From the NCBI GenBank assembly GCA_021157815.1, contig JAGGVT010000096.1:10942-74941 (forward strand): 64,000 bases of DNA. The letters run 5' to 3'. The stretch's first letter is position 1. The number at the start of each line of letters is the position of its first letter. The stretch is from a bacterium. Its GTDB lineage: Bacteria > JAJVIF01 > JAGGVT01. The translations under genes and the position numbers were made by a program. Below the pieces are notes generated by a model that was given only the letters and a program-made list of their open reading frames with translations, was not told the DNA's origin and did no database searches. Shown here in pieces: positions 19,068 to 27,104 of the stretch.

Positions 19068-19093
19068 AAACCGCCTGGGAACGCAGGCGGTTT
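19068..19093 (-). terminator. Intrinsic terminator of the 19137-21758 gene
   Basis: Ten-pair stem AAACCGCCTG / CAGGCGGTTT with a 6-nt loop, followed on the minus strand by TTCTTT. It lies 43 nt past the stop codon of the Asp-box lipoprotein gene. Confidence 0.75.
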
Positions 19094-19136
19094 GTCTATT
19101 TCAGTAAAGGAATCCTTCTCAATATTACAACTTCAA

Positions 19137-21758
19137 TTATGAACCTCCGCGAGTGAAATACATTTCACCGATATCTTTCAATCTCATATCCCGCCATGTT
19201 ACAAAGAAATTGCCGAACTGGTTGACTGATGCTGCAGGATAATCCTGTATTCTTGTTGTCAAGTCATTGTTCAGTTTTATCGGTTGTATATAGGTTATCC
19301 CGTTCGTGCTTCTTATTGTGTAAACATTCCTGTCGCCCTCCACAATATCATCCCAGATGAGATACATGAAGTTATTATTTTGCCTGACAATCAATACAGG
19401 CGGACCCGGATCCTCTCCACCAATGGAATAATTCAGTGGCGGTGTATGCCCCCATGAATAACCCATGTTGAAACTGCGAGCAACCTTCACAGCAGGTGGC
19501 GTTACAGCGTTGTCAATATAACTTACAAAAACAGAACCTTGATTGTTTATCGCAAGCGACGGACTCTGCGCTTCTCCGTGGATTTCATTTGAAACCATGG
19601 ATGGCGTATCAAAACCCGTATTAACAGTATATCGCGAGCAGACAATATCCGGCAAAAAGTAGTTGCCGCGACTGTAAATCAAATACACCTGCCCCATATG
19701 CGGTGACTGGTTACCCTTGTCTATTGCGATTATGGGTTTTTCACATCCTGAAAAACCGCCATAATTTAATACAGCCTGCTCGGAGAACGATTCACCATCA
19801 GAACTGACAGCCGATGCAATATATGTTTCTCCCTCAGTTACCTGAGTTCTCCACGCGGCATAAGTAACACCTTCGTCATTAACACCTATCGAAATCTGAT
19901 CCTGGGAACCAATTGTTTCGCTGTTGATAATAATCGGCTCACTGAATGTGGTGCCGCCATCTGTGCTCCTGACCATTACAACATCTCTGCCCATTGATCC
20001 CGGAAGAGATCCGGTATAGTCCACATAGGCAATATAAATATCCCCGGTCAATCGATTTACCTGGATTGTTCCGTTTCGCTGATTGCCATACGTGTTCGTA
20101 TTTATGCGTACTGAATCCTGCCATGTTGCGCCGAGATCAGTGCTTTTCTGGAAATACACATCCCACATATTACCGTATGTTGCACTGACAGCAGAATAAA
20201 CTGCGAAGACGTTATAGTAAAACGAAGCGATATTGTGACCGTCGGAAGCATCCGGTATAAGGCCCAGATGTCCTCTGTCATCGCCAAATCCGCTCATTGA
20301 CTGGTTCATACCAAAATTTTCTGCGCCCCTGTCAACAACACTAACCTGGAATGGGGCATAAGTTACAAAATCCGCCACATCAAAAGCCGTGATCCCATCC
20401 CGCTCAATTCCATAGTCGGTAATCGGCATGCCGTGCATATCGTCAATGACGCCAACAAGTCCGTTGTAATTGCCTTCAATCGCCGCTTTATCGTTCTGCA
20501 CAGTGATTCTATAAATCAGAGGAGTGTTGTCGAAACCATCTCCATCAAAAGGTATTGTCGCGACATCAAGATCATTCACCCCGGGCAGGTCAACAACGAC
20601 AGAAGCAACCCGGCTGCTGTTTCTCAGGGCATCCAGGCGTGATGTGTAAGGGTCTATATCCTCCATCGGATAACCGTAATTCTGCTGCCAGTCCCACACA
20701 TTCACAATTATAAGCGTACTTGATTCAATATCTTCATGCCCAAGAAGGTCTGTCTCCTCAGGAATATCAACACTTATTCGCCATGCATCCTTTCGATTGA
20801 ACTCAGGAATGAAATAGCGCGGATTTCCTCGCTGGCACGGAAGATTTCCCTTACCCGCCGCGGACTGTCCATACGCCGCTGTCAAGGCAATGAGAAACTC
20901 AATCGATGCGCCCGGAGACACGTTGAAGCCAATCGTGGTGTCAAAAGATGATCCCTGTGCGAACACATTATGTCCGCTGGGATTTCTTAAATCGTTAAAA
21001 CCATTGGCGCTAAGACCGTTTACATTACCGCGCCCTGAATCAAGGCTCAGGATTTTATATGGGTGAAGTGTCGCCTGTGTCGGATAAAAACTATCAACCT
21101 GGGAATCAAAATCATTCGTGAATCCATCCCATTCGTCAATCGCCCAAAAACCCGAATTATCGGATGAAAGCGTCGTGCTGGATTGCCCCACCGATACATG
21201 AGCGGACAAGTCCGGATAAGATGTGTTTCCTTCCCGGCCTGCCGGCATAAATATTATTCCGGCAAGATCAAACACATGAAGGTCAAGCCTCTCATTCGGC
21301 ATCGGCGGATTGTTTTGTGGAAGCCCAAACGGATGCCGAACGTGGAATGTCGTGATTAATTTTTCATCATCCGTGTATTCAACGCCTCTGAGTTCGAAAC
21401 AGTCCTGGCATGGAGAGCTTTGCAAAAATCCCGTGATATCGACATCGTGCGGATCACCAAGAGCTGAACCGGTTCTTATTTGCACAACTTCCCCTGATCC
21501 GTTCGAACTGTCAATCTGAACCTGGTACAACCCGAGAAGGCCCAGCCCTGAAACAAGGTGGCCATCATCGACTTCCGTTACCAGAATGGGAATGTTCCCA
21601 TCATCCCGCTCGACATTGTCCATTTTATCAGGAGGAACAATCGGCGCATCCAAATCTACATTCGACCTGCCGGAGCAGCTCCAGACAACAAGCGTGATAT
21701 CCAGCAGAAGAAGACATAATATCAATATGGGAAATCTAAAATCCTTTAATCCACTCAT
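19137..21758 (-). CDS. Exported lipoprotein, shared N-terminal module plus Asp-box (BNR-like) propeller
   Basis: 873 residues. The hydrophobic start (ILILCLLLLDITLVVWSC) suggests a lipoprotein, although VWSC is a loose lipobox. The N-terminal half is the family module: GLLGLYQVQI, SSPCQDCFEL, VRHPF, NERLDLHVFD, FIPEFNRKDAWRI, VWDWQQ, NYNGLVGVIDD and FVTYAPF. The C-terminal half carries repeated Asp-box elements (STDLGATW, STDGGTTF, SSDGESF), the loops of sialidase-like six-bladed propellers. No sialidase Arg triad could be identified, so catalysis is not claimed; extracellular glycan or protein binding is more likely. GGGAG precedes the ATG and a terminator follows. Confidence 0.85.
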   Translation of the reverse strand: MSGLKDFRFPILILCLLLLDITLVVWSCSGRSNVDLDAPIVPPDKMDNVERDDGNIPILVTEVDDGHLVSGLGLLGLYQVQIDSSNGSGEVVQIRTGSALGDPHDVDITGFLQSSPCQDCFELRGVEYTDDEKLITTFHVRHPFGLPQNNPPMPNERLDLHVFDLAGIIFMPAGREGNTSYPDLSAHVSVGQSSTTLSSDNSGFWAIDEWDGFTNDFDSQVDSFYPTQATLHPYKILSLDSGRGNVNGLSANGFNDLRNPSGHNVFAQGSSFDTTIGFNVSPGASIEFLIALTAAYGQSAAGKGNLPCQRGNPRYFIPEFNRKDAWRISVDIPEETDLLGHEDIESSTLIIVNVWDWQQNYGYPMEDIDPYTSRLDALRNSSRVASVVVDLPGVNDLDVATIPFDGDGFDNTPLIYRITVQNDKAAIEGNYNGLVGVIDDMHGMPITDYGIERDGITAFDVADFVTYAPFQVSVVDRGAENFGMNQSMSGFGDDRGHLGLIPDASDGHNIASFYYNVFAVYSAVSATYGNMWDVYFQKSTDLGATWQDSVRINTNTYGNQRNGTIQVNRLTGDIYIAYVDYTGSLPGSMGRDVVMVRSTDGGTTFSEPIIINSETIGSQDQISIGVNDEGVTYAAWRTQVTEGETYIASAVSSDGESFSEQAVLNYGGFSGCEKPIIAIDKGNQSPHMGQVYLIYSRGNYFLPDIVCSRYTVNTGFDTPSMVSNEIHGEAQSPSLAINNQGSVFVSYIDNAVTPPAVKVARSFNMGYSWGHTPPLNYSIGGEDPGPPVLIVRQNNNFMYLIWDDIVEGDRNVYTIRSTNGITYIQPIKLNNDLTTRIQDYPAASVNQFGNFFVTWRDMRLKDIGEMYFTRGGS

Positions 21759-21957
21759 GGTAACTCCCGCAACTTACTTTTCAAGTTAATAAGATCATTT
21801 CCTCTCGTAAAATGTGCTCTGAATTAATATCGTTTATTCAAAAGGAATTGGACTCATTCAAGTGTGATTTATACATATGAACATCTGTGGGGAAGTACTT
21901 TCACTTACGGAAAAATTATTGAACTAGTGCAAAATATTGAAACCGAGCATCGAACGT

Positions 21958-22159
21958 TAGAGGGTGTCGGGAAAGATGTCAATTTGATTCAAAACGCTGG
22001 GTGCCGCCCATATAGCCCTCCGGGCTTTATGGGTGAAATGTTACGAATTTGCACGTCAACACCCACAAATCACAAAAAGACGTGATGTGTGGGCGGCACC
22101 CGAGAGTTATCAGCAGAATGGTATGTTTAAAAATCAACATGCTTTTCCGACAGGCTCTA
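21958..22159. mobile_element. MITE-like element, TGTCGGGAAAG family, copy a
   Basis: 202 bp with inverted ends TAGAGGGTGTCGGGAAAG and CTTTTCCGACAGGCTCTA. The inside holds a second palindrome, GGGTGCCGCCCA near 22000 and TGGGCGGCACCC near 22100. The ends match those of elements at 27482-27687 and 59648-59880, but the interior is unrelated to theirs, so different cargo is carried between similar ends. Confidence 0.75.
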
Positions 22160-22192
22160 AAGCATGTTGCCATTATGTTAATTCAATTTTTC

Positions 22193-22300
22193 CAACCTGC
22201 TAACTTACTAACCTGCTAACCTGCTAACCTGCTAACCTGCTAACCTGCTAACCTGCTAACTTACTAACCTGCTAACCTGCTAACTTACTAACCTGCTAAC
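22193..22300. repeat. 8-bp satellite (AACCTGCT/AACTTACT), array 1
   Basis: About 13.5 tandem copies of an 8-bp unit, AACCTGCT, mixed with the variant AACTTACT. It starts after TTTTTCC and ends six bases before the clostripain-family stop codon. The same satellite with similar length occurs at 52012-52127 and 56301-56408, also at the 3' ends of minus-strand genes. Read on the minus strand it contains TAG in all three frames every 24 bases. Confidence 0.9.
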
Positions 22301-22306
22301 TTTCTT

Positions 22307-24364
22307 CTAATCGTCATATTCATAAAGGAATTCATCCCAGAGAGTATCGGTGAATTCGAGTCTGGCATAATCAGCTCGCTTATCATCATTGGAACTGCTG
22401 TTGTAGCCGGACGGGAACCAAATCTGCAATCCGGTTTCCGCGTATGGACAGGGGGATGTGCCGTCGCCTGTATGCCCGTGAGCTACCATCGAGTTCTCAA
22501 TTTCATCTACTAAAATCAACGCCGCATCCACAAGAGATTGAGGTACAGATGCATCTCCAATCAGTTCAGCAAGATATCCCAGATCCTTAACATAACCCTC
22601 ATCGCAATATGCACCCCATTCTCCGCATTGAGTTCTGCATGTTCCGATTGTTGATCTTTTATCAGGCATCGCGTTCACAAGTTCAACAGCGAAATCATTA
22701 AGCGCCGGAATCACATAATCGAGCAATGCATCAGTGCTAACAGCGGAAAACGTTTTGCCGTTATAGGCGCTGTTTAAATACTGCACCACAATATCCTCAG
22801 CAAGAATCTCACCTGTGACGGTCTCTGATGTTTCGTTCATTAATTCAATCGGAGTGTTGTAGTTCCATCCTGTTGCGGGTTCGACCAGCTCTGACGCGAT
22901 TGTAATTTCAGTAACTTCTCTCAGGCAGTATGCTGTTTCAATCCACGCCATCAGGCAGGCGTCAAATCCCAGGAACTCAAATTTGTCGATTTCGGGATGC
23001 TCGCCAAGAGCTGTCTTGCAGGCATCTCTAATTTCCCAGATTGACAAACCGTTGCAGCAGTATTTAACCAGATGGTTGTCCGGAACAATTCCAAACGGCC
23101 CGTTGCCATGATCCCAGAAGGTAAGCGCATAGTTTTCAGCCGGATAATTTTCAAACGACCATCGCAGGAATTTCTCCAATGTTTCCTCATCGCCCATTTT
23201 TAAACCACCGGACGGAATAACCTCACCGTGATCATCAACCTCAGGTGATATAATATTCGGATTGAATCCACCGGGGTCTTTTTCAATTTGCAGGATAACA
23301 TCATCCGGTGTTCCATCTTTATCCCAAAGAACGATTACATTTGTGTTAAACGGTTTTACGCCTGCTTTCTCCATATCGTTGATATTTTGAATCGCGTACG
23401 CCCCAAGGTTGGACTCATGCATATAAACAAGCCATGTCCAGTCCGCGATCTCGGATGCCTCTTCGATTTCAACCGTAACATAATCATACAGATTGAGATC
23501 GAACGGCTCCTCGCTTGTCGCCTTAACAAGAATCGGATACTCACCAGCCGGCGCTGCAGTATTGTTTACCAGATCAATCCCCCATATATAACTGCCCAGG
23601 AATGTGAGCGGAGTTTCAGTTTCACCTGTTATTTCCTCAGCGTAAATTATCGTACTGTCAACGCTGTTCTGCCAGTCATGAACCTCGATTTGAATCCAGC
23701 TCGACCAGCCCTCTTCGCTGTAAATCTCCTCTTCCTGAACGAAATTAACCATCTCGTACGGCTCACGGCAGTTGAACGGAAAACTGGCGTCAATTGTGAA
23801 ACGCACACCGAGATTCCTCCCCGGCATATAAATCTGAAGATTCTCCGTGTATTGTTCATCAGGACGGAACGTTCTGAATTGGTCTTCTTTCGCGTACGCC
23901 ATGAAAGGATTTATATCCTGCCCGCCGTCAATATCAAAAAAGTCAATCCATCCATCATTGTTTAGAAGAAGGTGGCCGACATCGTCAGTATAGATAATCA
24001 GCCGAAGGTCAAAACCTCTATATGGCGATGTGTTATTTACTGTGACATCGACGTCCATGATTTCATTTACAGCATCCCACGAATTCACCTGAATATCGAT
24101 TGGCAGCATTGCGCCGACATTGTAGTGAAACGAATCGGCGAACGAATCTCGAACAGGCTCAACCGTCGCTGTGAGATTTTCAACATCAAACTCGACAACC
24201 CAGGTGCCGAGAAGCACATGTCCTGAATCGGACTGGTTTTCCGTAAACGCGATATCGGATAGGTTACTGGTTGAACTCGCTGGTTCAACCGGACTGGATG
24301 AATTGGATGAACACCCATACAAAAATAAGCCAAACAAAAGACACAACAGATAGAAGCGATGCAT
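22307..24364 (-). CDS. Clostripain-family (C11) cysteine peptidase lipoprotein
   Basis: 685 residues. Lipoprotein signal MHRFYLLCLLFGLFLYGCSS (lipid Cys at 18). Residues about 35-300 form a beta-rich region, with VTVNNTSPYRGFDLR, VHDWQNS and PAGEYPILVKAT, that resembles in layout the shared module of the neighbouring large lipoproteins. The peptidase domain runs from about 308 (WTWLVYMHESNLG) to the end. The C11 catalytic dyad is visible as WDHGNG (His about 419) and GFDACLM (Cys about 470). C11 enzymes cleave after basic residues and often self-process; here surface or periplasmic proteolysis is expected. GGAGCTCC stands before the ATG. Confidence 0.88.
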   Translation of the reverse strand: MHRFYLLCLLFGLFLYGCSSNSSSPVEPASSTSNLSDIAFTENQSDSGHVLLGTWVVEFDVENLTATVEPVRDSFADSFHYNVGAMLPIDIQVNSWDAVNEIMDVDVTVNNTSPYRGFDLRLIIYTDDVGHLLLNNDGWIDFFDIDGGQDINPFMAYAKEDQFRTFRPDEQYTENLQIYMPGRNLGVRFTIDASFPFNCREPYEMVNFVQEEEIYSEEGWSSWIQIEVHDWQNSVDSTIIYAEEITGETETPLTFLGSYIWGIDLVNNTAAPAGEYPILVKATSEEPFDLNLYDYVTVEIEEASEIADWTWLVYMHESNLGAYAIQNINDMEKAGVKPFNTNVIVLWDKDGTPDDVILQIEKDPGGFNPNIISPEVDDHGEVIPSGGLKMGDEETLEKFLRWSFENYPAENYALTFWDHGNGPFGIVPDNHLVKYCCNGLSIWEIRDACKTALGEHPEIDKFEFLGFDACLMAWIETAYCLREVTEITIASELVEPATGWNYNTPIELMNETSETVTGEILAEDIVVQYLNSAYNGKTFSAVSTDALLDYVIPALNDFAVELVNAMPDKRSTIGTCRTQCGEWGAYCDEGYVKDLGYLAELIGDASVPQSLVDAALILVDEIENSMVAHGHTGDGTSPCPYAETGLQIWFPSGYNSSSNDDKRADYARLEFTDTLWDEFLYEYDD

Positions 24365-24864
24365 TTTGGAGCTCCGAACCTGAGAAATGATATATAAATA
24401 ACTAATAAGATAGTAACATAGATGGAGTATTTCTCAAAACACTCGCTTTCTTTTTGAAATCGCGATTGAACTCGTTGTCATTCCAAGCTTGACCTTTCGT
24501 TATCATTCCAGGCTTGACCCAACATTGTCATTCCAGGCTTGACCCATTGTTGTCATTCCAGACTTGAACTAACATTGTCATTCCAGGCTTGACCCAACAT
24601 TGTCATTCCGGGCTTGACCCAACATTGTCATTCCGGGCTTGACCCAACATTGTCATTCCGGGCTTGAACTATCGTTGTCATTCCCTGCTTGACCCAACAT
24701 TGTCATTCCGGGCTTGAACTATCGTTGTCATTCCCGGCTTGACCCATAGTTGTCATTCCGGGCTTGACCCGGAATCCATTTAGGAATGGCAATGTGTCAT
24801 ATTATATAACTTTCAGAGTGGCATATTTGGTGTAATTGTGGTCGACAAGCAAGTTGACATAACC
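24365..24864. other. Intergenic region dominated by a 25-bp tandem array
   Basis: About 110 bases of AT-rich sequence upstream of the clostripain gene, then the 12-unit array at 24475-24781, then about 80 bases up to the transposase stop. No gene is supported. Confidence 0.6.
24475..24781. repeat. Tandem array of twelve 25-bp units derived from a REP half-site
   Basis: Twelve head-to-tail units of exactly 25 bp, consensus TTGTCATTCCGGGCTTGACC plus a variable five-base tail (CAACA, TATCG, CATTG and others). The last unit (24750-24781) is a complete REP, continuing CCCGGAATCCATTT so that its palindrome closes; the other eleven have lost the right arm. The array thus looks like amplification of a REP left half. 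It lies 84 bp from the REP-associated transposase gene. There are no spacers, so it is not a CRISPR array. Confidence 0.92.
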
Positions 24865-25446
24865 TTATAGCGCGCCATGAATTAACATAACACACAATCT
24901 GGGCTGGCACCGTGGCTGGCACCGTGTCTGGCACCACGGAATCGTGCGACAATCCTCTAATGCACCACCAAACCTGTATCCATGCGGGATAACATCATCA
25001 TCCCGCAATCCGCAATGGAACGCCGCGCTGCTCCAGATGTAATCCTCGGCATATGCGACAATCCCGGCGCGAACCGGATTCTGCTCAACATATCTCATGC
25101 AAAGCCACAGATGCTTTTCATCAAGCGCTGTGGAGAAAAAACGTCCCTGCCACAAATGTCCTCTCCATCCCTGCGATTTATTAACCGATTGCGAATGGCG
25201 CGAGTGAACAATATTTAACGTTCGCGCGAGACTGTCGATTTTACGGGGCGTTGCCACTATATGCACATGGTTTGACATCAGGCAGTAGCCGTGAATCAGC
25301 AGATCATACCTGGCGGAATACTGTTTCAGCCAATTGAGATATAGCTTGCGGTCGGCATCGGAGAAGAAAACATTCTGGCGCCTGTTTCCGCGCTGTGTGA
25401 TATGATGCGGCACATCTGTAATTACAATTCGAGGTATTCTTGGCAT
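24865..25446 (-). CDS. REP-associated tyrosine transposase (RAYT, Y1_Tnp), probably 3'-altered
   Basis: 193 residues. N-terminus MPRIPRIV-TDVPHHITQRGNRRQNVFF and NHVHIVATP (HUH metal-binding pair at about 60-62) are diagnostic of the IS200-like Y1 transposase family that handles REP sequences. The catalytic Tyr is expected in MRYVEQNPVRAG. The last about 22 residues (CQTRCQPRCQPRLC) are a translation of the 12-bp repeats at 24902-24937 and do not look like the usual RAYT C-terminus, so the 3' end seems replaced by repeat DNA. The catalytic core is intact. A REP-derived array lies downstream and a GGGGACAGCGCCC hairpin just upstream. Confidence 0.88.
   Translation of the reverse strand: MPRIPRIVITDVPHHITQRGNRRQNVFFSDADRKLYLNWLKQYSARYDLLIHGYCLMSNHVHIVATPRKIDSLARTLNIVHSRHSQSVNKSQGWRGHLWQGRFFSTALDEKHLWLCMRYVEQNPVRAGIVAYAEDYIWSSAAFHCGLRDDDVIPHGYRFGGALEDCRTIPWCQTRCQPRCQPRLCVMLIHGAL
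24902..24937. repeat. Three 12-bp direct repeats GGCTGGCACCGT
   Basis: Three consecutive 12-bp units (GGCTGGCACCGT twice, then GTCTGGCACCAC) inside the 3' end of the transposase reading frame. The same GGCTGGCACCACGGG motif occurs at 31916-31930. Such GGCACC repeats commonly flank RAYT genes and may be transposase recognition sequence. Confidence 0.75.
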
Positions 25447-25482
25447 GCACCTATCTTATAACATCAGTCCTGAACTGTCAAC

Positions 25483-25505
25483 AAAAAGGGCGCTGTCCCC
25501 TTTTT
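25483..25505. repeat. Palindrome upstream of the transposase gene
   Basis: AAAAAGGGCGCTGTCCCCTTTTT, an imperfect palindrome 36 bp upstream of the transposase start. Its complement, AAAAAGGGGACAGCGCCC, matches the ends of the 114-bp elements at 10601, 40035 and 41479, linking those elements to this transposase. Confidence 0.65.
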
Positions 25506-25745
25506 CATATTTGATTTCTTTCATCTCACAACTCCTTAATAAGAAATTCGTCAAACCAGTAGTACATTTTATTCTAAATGCGACTACATATTATTTTATC
25601 ACAAATTATGAGCTCTGTTTCATTTCCCAAGTTCAAATACTTAGATGAAACCTCACTTTAACCCACAGATTCTGCTATAATGCCTCTCGATTTACGCAGC
25701 AACCCGGCATTACATACCTTATCAAAACTTGCGAAAGGTAAATTA

Positions 25746-25907
25746 ATGACAAACGATGAAACCGCGAAAAAAGAAGTCGAATGCCCGATGTGCGGAGGCA
25801 TAAACATCGAGGAAATCAAACACGCCGAAAACAGCTACGGCACCTTTGTAACTATCTATCTATGCAAGGATTGCGATGTTGAATTTGAAATCGAAATGCA
25901 AATGTAA
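25746..25907 (+). CDS. Small zinc-ribbon protein
   Basis: 53 residues from the ATG at 25746, preceded by GAAAGG. The sequence has two CxxC knuckles (CPMCGG near residue 13 and CKDC near 41) separated by about 25 residues, with TFVTIYLCKDCDVEFEIE at the end. This is the pattern of a compact zinc ribbon that may bind nucleic acid or protein, or serve as a metal-binding accessory protein. An in-frame ATG at 25680 would add 22 residues but has no obvious ribosome site. The last 32 bases overlap the start of the BtuF-like gene in another frame, so translation of the two is probably coupled. Confidence 0.65.
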   Translation: MTNDETAKKEVECPMCGGINIEEIKHAENSYGTFVTIYLCKDCDVEFEIEMQM

Positions 25908-26814
25908 CGTGGCTGTTGAAAAGGTAGGGGCAACCCTTGTGTTTGCCATGATTTGCGCCTTATTCCTGTTTGGCTGCTGTCAAAACGATTCCGCTGACAC
26001 AAAAAGCAGTCAGGATAATGAATCATTCAAAAATATCCCGCAGAAATACCATTCGATACTGGCGGAATTTCAATCCAAATCGCCTGAGAGAATAATCTCG
26101 ATTGCGCCATCCACAACTGAATTGCTGTATGAATACGGTGTAGGCGAATACCTTGTCGGCGCGACCATTCCTCACGATTACCCTCCTGAAGCTGCCGACC
26201 TGCCGTCCATCGGCGACATGTCGCTCGATTACGAAAGAATAATCGCTCTCCAACCCGATTTGCTTATCGGCGAGGGAAACCTGTTCGCCGGAATGATTGA
26301 GAACATAAAGGATTTGGGAATACCGGTGCTGCTTTTTGATACTCGCTCGTTCCAGGAACTCGCTGATGATTTACGTATTCTCGATATATTATTCAAGCGC
26401 GATATTACGAATGAATTAGTGGATGAAACCAAAAGGATACTCTCTACGATTCCCGAACCTGAAAACAAGCCCAAAGTCGCCGCGATAATCTCATCGACTC
26501 CGCTTATCCTTGCCGCGGGAGATTCATACCTGGTAAATCTTATAGGAATCGCGGGCGGGGAGAGTATAACATCTGACACACCCGGCGATTATATTACACT
26601 CTCAAAAGAGGATATGATTCTGCTTAATCCGGATGTAATAATCTACACATTTGATGGAATCCGAAATGATCTGCTGCAGGACAAAGCCCTGTCAGGAATT
26701 GAGGCAATAAAAAATGACCGGATCATAAAGGTTGACCCGGACATTGTTCTTCGACCAACTCTAAGGTCACTACGCGTTGGCGCAATGACTCTAAGAAACC
26801 TCTTTAAAAAATGA
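25876..26814 (+). CDS. BtuF/FecB-like periplasmic-binding lipoprotein
   Basis: 312 residues of the Peripla_BP_2 family, which binds corrinoids, siderophores or haem for ABC import. Family signatures: PERIISIAPSTTELLYEYGVGEYLVGAT, LPSIGDM, ERIIALQPDLLIGE, LGIPVLLFD, and near the end DRIIKVDPDIVLRP. The signal segment ends in a lipobox-like LFLFGC. AAGGA five bases before the ATG at 25876 supports this start inside the zinc-ribbon gene. No permease or ATPase gene is adjacent, so it is an orphan binding protein. Oddly, the n-region and early h-region codons (25909-25947) closely match MITE-type repeat sequence. A hairpin follows the stop. Confidence 0.85.
   Translation: MLNLKSKCKCNVAVEKVGATLVFAMICALFLFGCCQNDSADTKSSQDNESFKNIPQKYHSILAEFQSKSPERIISIAPSTTELLYEYGVGEYLVGATIPHDYPPEAADLPSIGDMSLDYERIIALQPDLLIGEGNLFAGMIENIKDLGIPVLLFDTRSFQELADDLRILDILFKRDITNELVDETKRILSTIPEPENKPKVAAIISSTPLILAAGDSYLVNLIGIAGGESITSDTPGDYITLSKEDMILLNPDVIIYTFDGIRNDLLQDKALSGIEAIKNDRIIKVDPDIVLRPTLRSLRVGAMTLRNLFKK
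25909..25947. repeat. Repeat-derived segment inside a signal-peptide coding region
   Basis: Contains GGCTGTTGAAAAG and GTAGGGGCAACCCTTGTG, both also found in the MITE-like element at 54397-54560 (GGGCTGTTGAAAAAG and GTAGGGGCAACTCTCCGTGG). Here they are fused and translated as part of the BtuF-like signal peptide. Confidence 0.6.
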
Positions 26815-26817
26815 TAA

Positions 26818-26847
26818 AAATCACCCGGTTGATCGACCAGGCGATTT
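26818..26847. terminator. Probable bidirectional terminator between convergent genes
   Basis: Imperfect 13-pair hairpin (AAATCACCCGGTTGA / TCGACCAGGCGATTT) between convergent genes. On the minus strand it is followed by a T-rich run (TTTTATCATTTTTT), so it should end the XRE regulator transcript. It may also protect the end of the BtuF-like mRNA. Confidence 0.6.
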
Positions 26848-26885
26848 AATATCATAATACACACAAAGGGATCCCCTCAAACTCG

Positions 26886-27104
26886 TTATACGACCTCGTG
26901 AACTTTCCTTCTCCGTCCTTCTTCCGGGAAAAGGTCCTTGGGAGTGCATTTAAGCGCTCGTGCAAGTTTCTGTTTTGTGAGATCCATAGGAGTAGAGAGA
27001 GAGTTCTCAATGAAGCTAATCGTAACCTGACTAACTCCTGACTTCTCAGCTAATTCCTTCTGAGTCATCAGCTTCTTTATTCTGAACTCTCGAAGGTTAT
27101 TCAT
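26886..27104 (-). CDS. XRE-family helix-turn-helix regulator
   Basis: 72 residues from the ATG at 27104, chosen because AAGGAGAGAAAAG precedes it; an upstream in-frame start at 27134 lacks support. The protein is a single Cro/CI-type HTH: LREFRIKKLMTQKELAEKSGVSQVTISFIE, then LARALKCTPKDLF, with a basic C-terminal tail. It is a DNA-binding repressor-type protein with no sensor domain. There is no adjacent toxin-like partner, so an antitoxin role is not supported. Targets are unknown; the BtuF-like gene lies convergent to it. Confidence 0.88.
   Translation of the reverse strand: MNNLREFRIKKLMTQKELAEKSGVSQVTISFIENSLSTPMDLTKQKLARALKCTPKDLFPEEGRRRKVHEVV

Larger units (their letters stand above)
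18717..19136. other. Intergenic region with two terminator-like hairpins
   Basis: 420 bases between two minus-strand genes. Hairpins are at 18801-18844 and 19068-19093. The roughly 200 bases between them have no open frame worth reporting. They could be a short untranslated transcript or leader ended by the 18801 hairpin, just upstream of the kinase gene. Confidence 0.45.
21759..22306. other. Intergenic region made largely of repeats
   Basis: 548 bases holding a MITE-like element (21958-22159) and an 8-bp satellite (22193-22300). The remainder, next to the lipoprotein gene start, is AT-rich and probably contains its promoter. No gene is supported. Confidence 0.6.

Noticed and set aside
19137-21758. 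Sialidase enzyme
   Set aside because: Asp boxes are present, but the Arg triad and Tyr/Glu nucleophile could not be found; Asp boxes alone only indicate a propeller.
23288-23965. 225-codon plus-strand frame
   Set aside because: It lies wholly antisense to the clostripain-family gene, lacks recognisable features and has a poor start.
24475-24781. CRISPR array
   Set aside because: The 25-bp units are contiguous with no unique spacers, and no cas genes are nearby; it is a tandem array.
26886-27104. Antitoxin of a toxin-antitoxin pair
   Set aside because: No small toxin-like gene is adjacent; it is a stand-alone XRE regulator.
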